Shown here: positions 1-5,302 of the stretch, one piece after another
Numbering within the stretch: the stretch's first letter is position 1
Layout of the letters: every line of letters begins with the position of its first letter
Assembly: GCA_030627405.1 (NCBI GenBank)
Contig: DAOUSD010000110.1
Span: 1-6,446 of the forward strand
Reading direction: 5' to 3'
Source: Deltaproteobacteria bacterium
Lineage (GTDB): Bacteria > Desulfobacterota > Desulfobacteria > Desulfobacterales > ETH-SRB1
Length of the DNA stretch: 6,446 nt
Notes under the pieces: model-generated
Database searches by the model: none
The model's input: the letters and a program-made list of their open reading frames with translations, nothing else
Told to the model about the DNA's origin: nothing
Translations under genes and position numbers: made by a program

Positions 1-1
1 C

Positions 2-103
2 AATTATATACAGGATGAAACATATAGAGAACTTAATCAACAGGTCAATGAGGTAAAGAGGATGTTGAACAGTTTTATCCAAAAGCTAACCGCTAATGGC
101 TAA
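2..103 (+). CDS. C-terminal end of a four-helix-bundle (23S rRNA IVS-type) protein, partial
   Basis: The reading frame enters from outside the window and ends at TAA 101-103, giving 33 visible codons. The tail contains ETYRELNQQVNEVKRMLNSF followed by IQKLTANG. The pattern of Glu-Leu, then a polar helix, then a Met-Leu-x-x-Phe-Ile-x-x-Leu ending matches the last helix of the small four-helix-bundle proteins first known from 23S rRNA intervening sequences. These proteins are about 115-130 residues long and their molecular role is unresolved. The last codons lie inside a heptamer repeat array, so the extreme C-terminus (LTANG) is repeat-derived rather than conserved protein. Only the tail is visible, so the family call rests on a short match and could be another helical protein. 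Confidence 0.6.
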   Translation, partial: NYIQDETYRELNQQVNEVKRMLNSFIQKLTANG

Positions 104-114
104 AAGCTAACCGC
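81..114 (+). repeat. GCTAA heptamer repeat array, left copy
   Basis: The array reads as 7-bp units with a GCTAA core: agctaac, cgctaat, ggctaaa, agctaac, then cgc. A 13-bp word, aaaagctaaccgc, recurs at 81-93 and 102-114. The array runs through the stop codon of the upstream partial gene. An inverted copy with 29 of 34 identical bases lies at 6347-6380. The period is seen directly; any function is unknown. Confidence 0.75.
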
Positions 115-164
115 ACAGGTCGAAATACTTCAGTCATTGCATAGTTCGTTGGAAAAATCCTAAA

Positions 165-177
165 CGTGAACCGTTAC
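165..177 (+). repeat. Short GTGAAC-type repeat, left copy
   Basis: The word cgtgaaccgttac has an inverted near-copy at 6312-6324 (gtaacggtgaacg, 11 of 13 bases when reversed). It lies inside the left GCTAA array relative to the window edge, and its partner lies inside the right array, so the order is mirror-symmetric. The match is short and could be chance. Confidence 0.35.
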
Positions 178-184
178 TAATATC

Positions 185-190
185 GGAGAC
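185..190 (+). promoter_or_regulatory. Ribosome binding site of the alpha/beta hydrolase
   Basis: GGAGAC lies seven bases before ATG 196, which supports this start over the in-frame GTG at 214. The GTG also has purines ahead of it but would shorten the basic residues before the membrane segment. Confidence 0.6.
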
Positions 191-195
191 ATTGA

Positions 196-1050
196 ATGCT
201 GAAAGGCGGAAAAGTGAATATCCTGATCAAATTTATTTTATCGGCTTTTCTTTTATACATTGGTTATTGTTGCTTTCTTTTCTTAGTGCAGCGGCAGGTT
301 ATATTTTCTCGCCATCAAATTCCTGAATTTCCAAGCACGGAAGATAAAATTTCCGGTCTGGAAAAAATATGGCTGAACACAAGTTCCGGCAAGGTCGAAT
401 CATGGTTTATGCCGCCGGCATCCGGGTATGGCAAAGGCGCTTGTCCGGCTGTAATTTTTGCTCATGGCAATGCTGAATTAATTGACTTCTGGCCAGGGGA
501 GTTTAAGAATTTTGCAGCCCTTGGAGTTGGGGTGATGCTTGTTGAATACCCTGGTTACGGCAGGTCTGAGGGAAGCCCTTCTAAAAAAAGTATTAATGAA
601 GCTTTTCTTTCAGCATATGATATTTTAACGGCACGCAAGGATGTTGATCCTGAAAGGATTATAATATTCGGGCGTTCAATCGGCGGAGGTGCAGCCTGCG
701 CACTTGCTGCAAAGCGGCCTTCGGCGGCTTTAATCCTTAAATCAACCTTTATAAGTATCCGGTCAATGGCCTCAGACTTCTTTGTCCCGGGCTTTCTTGC
801 AAAGGATCCATTTGACAATTTAACACTGGTTAAATCCTATTCAAAACCTGTACTGATAATTCACGGAAAACATGATAAAATAATTCCATATTCTCATGGG
901 GTTGCTCTTTATAAGGCAGCAAAAAACGGCAAAATGATAACCTATGACTGCGGGCACAATGATTGTCCTCCAAACTGGAAGGTGTTCTGGCGGGATATTG
1001 AATTGTTTCTAAAGAGCGCCGGGATTATTGGAGATGCACCAACAACGTGA
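196..1050 (+). CDS. Membrane-anchored alpha/beta hydrolase (ABHD17/BEM46-like)
   Basis: A 284-residue serine hydrolase of the alpha/beta fold. Residues 9-31 form one hydrophobic segment after a Lys-containing start, so the enzyme is probably anchored in the inner membrane by its N-terminus. The catalytic parts are all present: the oxyanion HGN at 90-92, YPGYGRSEGSPS at 118-129, the nucleophile elbow GRSIG with Ser161, Asp227 in HGKHDKIIP, and His254 in CGHNDCP. This motif set is typical of the BEM46/ABHD13/ABHD17 group, called esterase, thioesterase or peptidase-like; the bacterial substrate is unknown. Length is normal for the group. It follows the partial four-helix-bundle gene by 92 bases and is followed by a long gene-free stretch, so it looks monocistronic. 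No clear intrinsic terminator follows it. The fold and catalytic triad are certain; the substrate is not. Confidence 0.9.
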   Translation: MLKGGKVNILIKFILSAFLLYIGYCCFLFLVQRQVIFSRHQIPEFPSTEDKISGLEKIWLNTSSGKVESWFMPPASGYGKGACPAVIFAHGNAELIDFWPGEFKNFAALGVGVMLVEYPGYGRSEGSPSKKSINEAFLSAYDILTARKDVDPERIIIFGRSIGGGAACALAAKRPSAALILKSTFISIRSMASDFFVPGFLAKDPFDNLTLVKSYSKPVLIIHGKHDKIIPYSHGVALYKAAKNGKMITYDCGHNDCPPNWKVFWRDIELFLKSAGIIGDAPTT

Positions 1051-1380
1051 CAAAATACTTATTATACATTTTTTAATCCACAGATTACACAGATTTTTCT
1101 GCCTGTGCGTGTCCGCACGCAGACAGGTGTGAGTTATTGGGTTAAATTCCCAGAATCTTACTTCATTATAACTTTACTGTCTTGCATATTATCCAGTTAG
1201 AAAAACAATAAAGAAATAGAAATGTTACTTGTCAAGTATTTTTCATTTTGATAGTTATTCAGAAACTATTTACTAAATAGTTAAATTAAGCCTTCGGCAG
1301 TACGGAGAAGGTGCTTTACACCATCGTAGCCAAAAGGACCACGTGTTCACATCTTTGATGGAGGCTTTCGGACCACATAA
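1051..1380. other. Gene-free stretch after the hydrolase
   Basis: No supported gene in 330 bases. The first part has a 9-bp-spaced double ACAGATT (1080-1086 and 1089-1095) and the hairpin at 1102-1127. The middle (1141-1290) is AT-rich without recognised signals. From about 1290 the base composition becomes visibly more GC-rich and merges into the SIR2-like fragment, so the foreign segment may begin here. A short plus-strand open frame ending at TGA 1382-1384 (SQKDHVFTSLMEAFGPHN) was not recognised. Confidence 0.5.
1102..1127. repeat. Dispersed-repeat-like hairpin
   Basis: A GC-rich stem in AT-rich surroundings: TGCGTG (1106-1111) pairs with CACGCA (1116-1121) around a TCCG loop, and CCTG (1102-1105) pairs with CAGG (1124-1127) across a two-base bulge. 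No T-run follows, so it is a poor terminator. Its form, next to the doubled ACAGATT, resembles intergenic palindromic repeats found in many copies in environmental bacterial genomes. Confidence 0.45.
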
Positions 1381-1929
1381 CTGAGGCACGAACGTGATAG
1401 GGAAGATCGAACCCATCCCCCCAAAAATATTCCAGATATACTCCGTCTCGCAGCGATCCAGGGGAAGCTCGTTCCCTTTATTGGAGCAGGGGTTTTCCAG
1501 CTCGGAGGCTGCCCAAATTGGAACGAGTTTGCGGATGCCACCCTCAATTTCTTCGTTGAAGAAGGAAAGTTGAGCCATGCTCAACTGGATCAGGTCTCTT
1601 CTCTTTCCTCTCGGGTAAAGTTGTCCGTGGCTCTGGAATTACAAAAGCAGCATGCTCTCCCCATCGATTTCAAGAAATTGCTCGAACCGTCTTTAGCTAA
1701 GAAAAAGATCGGGGACGAGATCTATGCGAATCTCTCGAAACTTGCGACCACGTTTGTTACTACGAATTATGACGATTGGCTGGACCAAAATCCGCCGACG
1801 CCTTTTGGGGCTGATGAGGCCCTTTCTCAGTCAAAGCCACAAAACACACCTCGCCATCCTTTTTACAAGCGCAACGATATTTCTGTCGAAAACTTGGACG
1901 TCCCAAATGCCGTGTTCCACATACAATGA
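1381..1929 (+). pseudogene. SIR2-like domain protein, fragment lacking both ends
   Basis: An open frame from after TAA 1378-1380 to TGA 1927-1929. From about 1423 it reads as a SIR2-family NAD-binding domain: IPDILRLAAIQGKLVPFIGA with the GAG motif, then GGCPNWNEFADATLNFF, LSSRVKLSVALELQKQ and TTFVTTNYDDWLD. No ATG, GTG or TTG lies in frame before the GAG motif; the first usable start, TTG 1570, would drop the nucleotide-binding part. The frame stops at AVFHIQ, where family members usually continue FHIHGS with the catalytic His, so the active site and the rest of the Rossmann fold are missing. Intact relatives degrade NAD and many serve in anti-phage defence; that role is family knowledge. 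The segment is more GC-rich than its neighbours (about 58% in 1441-1500), a sign of transfer. A short expressed peptide cannot be excluded. Confidence 0.75.
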
Positions 1930-1932
1930 ATG

Positions 1933-1961
1933 AAAGTTTAATTCACAATTCAAGCTTTGAT
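1933..1961 (+). repeat. 26-bp direct repeat, copy A
   Basis: Bases 1933-1958 are identical to 5030-5055. The match then continues with GAT after a one-T difference. The unit is an imperfect palindrome around CAC (AATT-CAC-AATT at the centre). It starts four bases after the stop of the SIR2-like fragment. It could be a dispersed intergenic repeat or the edge of a mobile segment. Confidence 0.75.
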
Positions 1962-1989
1962 AATACAAGATCTTGGCACATTTCTTCGC

Positions 1990-2019
1990 AAAAAATCGCT
2001 CAACTTAGGTTATAGCGAT
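1990..2019 (-). terminator. Intrinsic terminator of the ATPase gene
   Basis: Read on the minus strand, ATCGCT (2019-2014) pairs with AGCGAT (2000-1995), with an inner AAC/GTT pairing, and a T-run follows (1994-1990). It overlaps the last codons and stop of the ATPase gene (TAA at 2012-2010), so coding and termination share bases. The downstream arm also belongs to a 17-bp word repeated in inverse orientation after miaA. Confidence 0.65.
1994..2010 (-). repeat. 17-bp inverted repeat, left copy
   Basis: On the minus strand this reads acctaagttgagcgatt. The plus strand at 6336-6352 reads the same with one change (a for g), 16 of 17 identical. The left copy forms the downstream half of the ATPase terminator. 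Confidence 0.65.
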
Positions 2020-3134
2020 AATGTTTTTTGAAGCCATTTTTTGAAAAGGACATCCTGAATCTGATAATTACCGTTTTTTACAATAATCTCTTTTTTTAAA
2101 AGACTTGATAGAGCTTTTGTAACCAAAGAGCCGGTTTTCAGGCTAACCGATTTTAAAGAGTCCGCATTAAAAAGCTTGGATCCGTTATTCAACAGGATCA
2201 GCTTTAAGGTTTTTTTTTGATTAATACTTAAGGTTTCCCATAATATGGTATGTTCCAGACTTCTTTTTTCTACGATTAGATTTTCCACCTTATTGATAGT
2301 ATCAGTGGAAAATCCTTTTTTTGCCGGTTCCTCCCAGAGATGAAACAGGAAGTTCTGGATATACATTGGATGGTTTTCAAATTTTGCTGCAATTTCTTCT
2401 ATCAGTTCAGCAGGAAGATGGACATTCTTCCGGCCGAATAGATTCTGAACCCAGGGGATGTAATTTTTTGTTTCTATTTTGCCTAAAGGAAAACTCTCTG
2501 CCAATTTATAAAATGCGCGGTTATTTGAGTTGAACATTTCGGCTATCAGGTGTTGTTGGCTGCCGGAAAAAAGATAACAGATATTTGAGTGTTGCTGAAT
2601 AAACGAGCGCAATCTTTTTTCAAAACCTTCTTCTGTATAATCAGCAACTTCCTGGAATTCATCAAAAGCAATAACCAGTTTACGTTTTTGTGAATATTTT
2701 GAAAGAATATTCATCAGTTCTTCCAGCATTATTTTTTCATTAATTGCCTCAAAGGACGGTGAAACTAACGTGCCTCCTGTTGATGAATCTATACTTAAAT
2801 TGAGTTTGATATTTTTAAGGGCGCTACTGACTGATTTAAGGAGTCTTTCAAAATTTGATTCCAGTTGATTCAGGCCCTGAAAAGTTCTGGTGATAAAATC
2901 CTTTTCAGATATTGTTCCATACAACTCGATATGCATAGCTCCGATATTGAGATTCTTTTCCTTGATATCACAAAAAAGTTGTCGGATTAATGAGCTTTTT
3001 CCGTATCTTCTATGGGAATATAAAAGTACATTTTGAGACCCTTTTATATATCTAAGCAGTTCAGACAGTTCTTTTTTGCGATTGCAAAAAGACTCACCAA
3101 TAACATAGTTGCTGTAGGCAAATGGATTTTTCAT
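2010..3134 (-). CDS. AAA-type ATPase, archaeal-ATPase-like (PF01637-like)
   Basis: A 374-residue P-loop ATPase. The start, MKNPFAYSNYVIGESFCNRK, is the usual opening of this family (NPF, GxxFxNR, then a helix ending in Leu). The P-loop is the family form SHRRYGKSSLI at 40-50, without the classical GxxxxGK spacing of glycines. Walker B is KLVIAFDEF at 152-160 with Asp158 and Glu159, and the sensor 1 strand is YLFSGSQ at 187-193. Residues 253-268 (ENHPMYIQNFLFHLWE) are the family's helical lid. Residues 300-374 look like a winged-helix end. The protein is soluble, has no nuclease domain and has no recognisable partner beside it. Members are common in archaea and environmental bacteria and their work is mostly unknown, so no pathway is assigned. 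The gene is AT-rich, opposite in direction to its neighbours, and has its own promoter and terminator. No strong Shine-Dalgarno is seen before ATG 3134. Confidence 0.88.
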   Translation of the reverse strand: MKNPFAYSNYVIGESFCNRKKELSELLRYIKGSQNVLLYSHRRYGKSSLIRQLFCDIKEKNLNIGAMHIELYGTISEKDFITRTFQGLNQLESNFERLLKSVSSALKNIKLNLSIDSSTGGTLVSPSFEAINEKIMLEELMNILSKYSQKRKLVIAFDEFQEVADYTEEGFEKRLRSFIQQHSNICYLFSGSQQHLIAEMFNSNNRAFYKLAESFPLGKIETKNYIPWVQNLFGRKNVHLPAELIEEIAAKFENHPMYIQNFLFHLWEEPAKKGFSTDTINKVENLIVEKRSLEHTILWETLSINQKKTLKLILLNNGSKLFNADSLKSVSLKTGSLVTKALSSLLKKEIIVKNGNYQIQDVLFKKWLQKTLSL

Positions 3135-3135
3135 G

Positions 3136-3229
3136 TTTTACACCACGGGCTATACTATTGAGTGTATTAAATTTTACACTTTTATAATTATACCGATAGG
3201 TGTATAATCTAATATATATTGTGTATAAT
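3136..3229. promoter_or_regulatory. Cluster of GTGTA(T/A)AA motifs, putative operator
   Basis: Five related words lie between the ATPase start and its -35 box. On the plus strand they are gtgtataat at 3221-3229 and at 3200-3208, and gtgtatta at 3162-3169. On the minus strand they are gtgtaaaat at 3179-3171 and gtgtaaaa at 3143-3136, which ends one base before ATG. The two perfect copies are 21 bp apart, two helical turns, and cover the -35 and -10 boxes. The 3162 and 3179 copies face each other as an inverted repeat. This is what a repressor site array looks like, but AT-rich chance repetition is possible. Confidence 0.45.
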
Positions 3230-3234
3230 GTCAA
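3206..3234 (-). promoter_or_regulatory. Sigma70-type promoter for the ATPase gene
   Basis: On the minus strand a perfect TTGACA (3234-3229) is followed after 17 bases by TAGATT (3211-3206), four of six matches to TATAAT. Transcription would begin near 3199, giving a leader of about 65 bases. On the opposite strand the same stretch holds perfect TATAAT words at 3183-3188, 3203-3208 and 3224-3229 without good -35 boxes, which might serve rightward transcription. Confidence 0.55.
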
Positions 3235-3303
3235 GCATTGAAAAATAAAAAATTACCATTCATCAACGATATGACAAGGGCAGAAAGAAAGTGAGGTGAA
3301 GTT

Positions 3304-3414
3304 ATGATGTTGGTACAACAAATAAAAAGAGAAGTAGCCGGATAGCCTAAACTGCAACTTAAAGAATTTCGATCATGGTTTGAAGAGTTTGATGCATCCA
3401 TCATTACAGCTTAA
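3304..3414 (+). pseudogene. Antitoxin of a RelE/ParE-type toxin-antitoxin pair, broken
   Basis: ATG 3304 has a GAGGTG Shine-Dalgarno at 3293-3298. The reading gives MMLVQQIKREVAG, an in-frame TAG at 3343-3345, then PKLQLKEFRSWFEEFDA. This matches the conserved start of small antitoxins of the kind with a KLSPEEL/LxEFRxWFEEFDA core, usually about 70 residues long. After FDA (about 3396) the expected WDxxFEED and following tail are absent, and the frame runs into the toxin's sequence until TAA 3412-3414. So the gene has a nonsense codon and has lost its second half. It once would have neutralised the adjacent toxin. The identification rests on a short but characteristic motif. Confidence 0.65.
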
Positions 3415-3542
3415 AAAAATGGGAAATTACTGGTCGGTGCGAGTAGGGAAGAAGCATCATGCAGTTGCCATCGAAATGGAAGAGGGGGTTGTTATTGTTC
3501 TGGATTGGGACTCACGCCGGATATGATAACTTGCTGAAATAA
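3392..3542 (+). pseudogene. RelE/ParE-type toxin, 3' half with a frameshift
   Basis: Starting directly at the antitoxin break, another frame reads HPSLQLKKMGNYWSVRVG, then HHAVAIEMEEGVVI. This is the C-terminal half of RelE/ParE-like toxins (HPSLxxKKxGxxWSVRVGxxxRALAxE). After ATT 3494-3496 one extra base, near 3497, shifts the frame. Skipping it restores FWIGTHAGYDNLLK, the classic ending (FWIGTHxEYDxLL), up to TAA 3540-3542. The first half, about 40-45 residues, is gone together with the antitoxin tail, so one internal deletion fused the two genes. An intact toxin would have acted on translation or gyrase; this remnant cannot be functional. Confidence 0.72.
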
Positions 3543-3677
3543 AGAACCATGACAAGTCGCTACCTTAAAAGAATTGGAAAGAATTGACTAAGGTACCAAT
3601 TTTCCTGAATATTTAATCTCTTTTCTCAATTTTAGAGGTTTTCGTACAGGCATTAATCAGGAGGACTAAAAGAGGCT

Positions 3678-4937
3678 ATGAGTGTAAAAAACAAGATAGG
3701 ATTGACAATAAAAACAACAATGCTGTTAACTGGTTGCCTTGTCTGTTTTCTATGTATGGGCAGTGGGCCTGTGCAGGCAGCCGCGTCTTTTTCCTTTTTA
3801 GTAGTCGGAGACACCCGCACGGAACCCTTTTTACCTGGAGGCCGGGAGCAAAAAGTAAAGATATTGCAAGTTCTCCAAGAACGTTATCAGTCGAGTAGCA
3901 AGGACACGGAACTCACTTTTGATGCTCTTGGAGAAGAACTAGTCAGTGTAAAGATCGTTGAAAGTGGTTACATCAGAACAATGAAATACAAAAACGGTTG
4001 GCCGCAATTAATTGTGCTGACAGACCGGGAAGGCCGAAAAAATCGGGTTGTCATGCGTTCCAGCGGACGCAACTGGATAAATGACCGGATTGTTGCCGAG
4101 ATGCGAAAAGGAGCGGCAAATATTGAAAATGGCGCTTCATTTATTGTCCATGGCGGTGACATTCCGCTTTTTGGCTTCCAGGGTAAGTTTCTGGCTAACA
4201 ACCCATATTATCAGCTTTTTGAGACAGAACTTTTGATGCGGCTGCCAATAAAGCCGAATGTCCCAGCTCTGCCGGGTAATCTTTTTTCCGCGGTGGGTAA
4301 TCATGCAAGTTGGGGTGACAGCGAAATAATCGGCTTTCGATCAACCTCGCCATGGCTGAAACAATTTGGCTTTAGCGCCAAAAATCGCATTTACACTTTT
4401 GTCCATAATAATTGTAGTTTTATATTCTTGGATAGCGGTGGATGGAGTTCCGAGGGGACAGCTTGGTCAAGTAACTATCCAAAATTTAAAGAGCAGATGG
4501 CCTATTTGACGGATCAACTTGAGGCCGCCAAGGCCAATCGCAGGGATCAAGTTTTTGTTGTTTACCACAAGCCTTCCTTTAACCAGATCGGCCATGATCC
4601 GCTGCCAAAAGATCAAAATCCCCATGAATACCTAAAAAAATACGCTAAGGAGTTGAGCATATTTGTCTTTAATAGTCACGTTCATACCACTGAACGTTAT
4701 CTGGTGGATGGAATTAACTATCAGGTAATGGGCGGCGGCGGTGCCCCTCAAAAATTCACAAACAGCAAAAATCCTTCCCCGCAAAAGGAGCTTTACTGGC
4801 AGGATGGCCACAGATTTGAAGAGTATAACTACCTCAAAATAGAGGTTGATGGTTTACGGATAAACGGCACAATCTATCGTTTTCGCCCACTTGAAACCTT
4901 AAAACCTTTCACTACCGAAGTAGTATTTCAAAAGTAG
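3678..4937 (+). CDS. Exported calcineurin-like metallophosphoesterase
   Basis: A 419-residue phosphoesterase of the Metallophos fold (PF00149-like). Residues 1-35 are an export signal: Lys4, Lys6 and Lys12, a hydrophobic core, then VQA before Ala35 as a signal peptidase I site. An LTGC lipobox at 17-20 offers a lipoprotein alternative, though the hydrophobic run continues past it. The metal-binding motifs appear in order: Asp45 in VVGDTR, GGD at 159-161, GNH at 207-209, His297 in YHKPSF, and SHVH at 333-336. Motif I is GDTR, without the DxH histidine. About 115 residues separate motifs I and II, far more than usual, implying an inserted domain at roughly 50-150. It probably hydrolyses a phosphate ester in the periplasm or at the surface; the substrate is unknown. 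AGGAGG at 3659-3664 is 13 bases from ATG, which is long. The AGAGG at 3671-3675 is too close, so the start is good but not certain. Confidence 0.87.
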   Translation: MSVKNKIGLTIKTTMLLTGCLVCFLCMGSGPVQAAASFSFLVVGDTRTEPFLPGGREQKVKILQVLQERYQSSSKDTELTFDALGEELVSVKIVESGYIRTMKYKNGWPQLIVLTDREGRKNRVVMRSSGRNWINDRIVAEMRKGAANIENGASFIVHGGDIPLFGFQGKFLANNPYYQLFETELLMRLPIKPNVPALPGNLFSAVGNHASWGDSEIIGFRSTSPWLKQFGFSAKNRIYTFVHNNCSFIFLDSGGWSSEGTAWSSNYPKFKEQMAYLTDQLEAAKANRRDQVFVVYHKPSFNQIGHDPLPKDQNPHEYLKKYAKELSIFVFNSHVHTTERYLVDGINYQVMGGGGAPQKFTNSKNPSPQKELYWQDGHRFEEYNYLKIEVDGLRINGTIYRFRPLETLKPFTTEVVFQK

Positions 4938-4957
4938 ATTAGTACACGTTCAGCAGC

Positions 4958-5012
4958 ACTCCATCCGGAGTCTACGCTCGGAGCGAGCCTGAGGTGACTA
5001 TAGTCAAAGGCT
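4958..5012. other. Run of three hairpins after the phosphoesterase
   Basis: ACTCC/GGAGT (4958-4962 with 4967-4971), GCTCG/CGAGC (4976-4980 with 4984-4988) and AGCCT/AGGCT (4986-4990 with 5008-5012) follow each other, the last two sharing three bases. The third encloses a perfect 10-bp palindrome, GACTATAGTC, at 4996-5005. There is no T-run, so a simple Rho-independent terminator is unlikely. It may slow RNA decay of the phosphoesterase transcript or be a dispersed palindromic element. Confidence 0.4.
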
Positions 5013-5028
5013 TGAATAGTGAATAAAG
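5011..5028 (+). repeat. TGAATA heptamer pair
   Basis: Two near-identical 7-bp units, tgaatag and tgaataa (5013-5026), run directly into the 26-bp direct repeat. The period equals that of the GCTAA arrays, suggesting the same kind of short tandem growth, but two units is little evidence. Confidence 0.35.
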
Positions 5029-5029
5029 A

Positions 5030-5059
5030 AAAGTTTAATTCACAATTCAAGCTTTTGAT
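5030..5059 (+). repeat. 26-bp direct repeat, copy B
   Basis: Bases 5030-5055 equal 1933-1958 exactly and in the same orientation. It lies 11 bases before the frame that carries the integrase fragment. Between the two copies lie the ATPase, the toxin-antitoxin relic and the phosphoesterase. Confidence 0.75.
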
Positions 5060-5234
5060 CTTATAGACAAAAAAATCAAATACTGCTGATTGGAGACCTG
5101 TTTATAAAGATTTAGATCCTGAAATTAAATTACGGCACCATTCTCCCAAAACATTAGAGGGTTACAGAGGGTGGGTCAGACAATTGCAGGGGTTTACCAG
5201 AAGTAAAGCTCCTCAATTGAAAATATGTGCGTTA

Positions 5235-5270
5235 AAGATTTCTTACTTCGGGCGAAATGACAAAAAGAGG
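5235..5270. repeat. Dispersed intergenic repeat with imperfect palindrome
   Basis: The stretch has ATTTC (5238-5242) facing GAAAT (5254-5258), with TTCG-GG-CGAA at the centre (5247-5256), then gacaaaaagagggg. It closely resembles the common intergenic repeat of many bacterial genomes whose reverse strand begins GTCATTTCG, contains CGAAG and ends in GAAATCTTT. I recognise the pattern from memory; copy number here cannot be tested. Confidence 0.5.
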
Positions 5271-5273
5271 GGT

Positions 5274-5302
5274 TTTAGTTCAGGCACTATATATGCTATA
5301 AA
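5274..5302 (+). promoter_or_regulatory. Possible promoter for miaA
   Basis: TATAAA at 5297-5302 is a fair -10 box. The hexamer 17 bases before it (TTTAGT at 5274-5279) matches the -35 consensus at only three positions. A small hairpin, AGACTC/GAGTCT (5333-5338 with 5346-5351), lies in the leader just before the start codon. Weak evidence, given only because miaA needs some promoter after the integrase relic. Confidence 0.25.

Noticed and set aside
81..114. CRISPR-like array
   Set aside because: The units are 7 bp and contiguous, without spacers of CRISPR size.
555..818. Minus-strand open frame inside the hydrolase
   Set aside because: It lies opposite the catalytic region of a well-supported gene, and its protein has no family features.
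1273..1584. Minus-strand open frames opposite the SIR2-like fragment
   Set aside because: The plus strand carries recognisable SIR2 motifs; the minus products show none and have no ribosome binding site.
1570..1929. A 119-residue protein starting at TTG 1570
   Set aside because: The family sequence continues upstream of TTG through the NAD-binding motif, so this start is an artefact of truncation.
1724..1933. Second plus-strand frame inside the SIR2-like fragment
   Set aside because: It is the same DNA read out of frame, with an Arg- and Leu-rich product of no known type.
2321..2533. Plus-strand open frame opposite the ATPase
   Set aside because: It is a shadow of the conserved lid region on the minus strand.
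3584..3612. Promoter for the phosphoesterase
   Set aside because: TTGACT at 3584-3589 is fair, but the -10 at normal spacing (GAATAT) matches poorly, so I did not annotate it.
3968..4201. Minus-strand open frame inside the phosphoesterase
   Set aside because: It lies opposite a clear gene and lacks any motif or start signal.
4938..5030. Rho-independent terminator after the phosphoesterase
   Set aside because: Hairpins are present but no T-run follows any of them on either strand.
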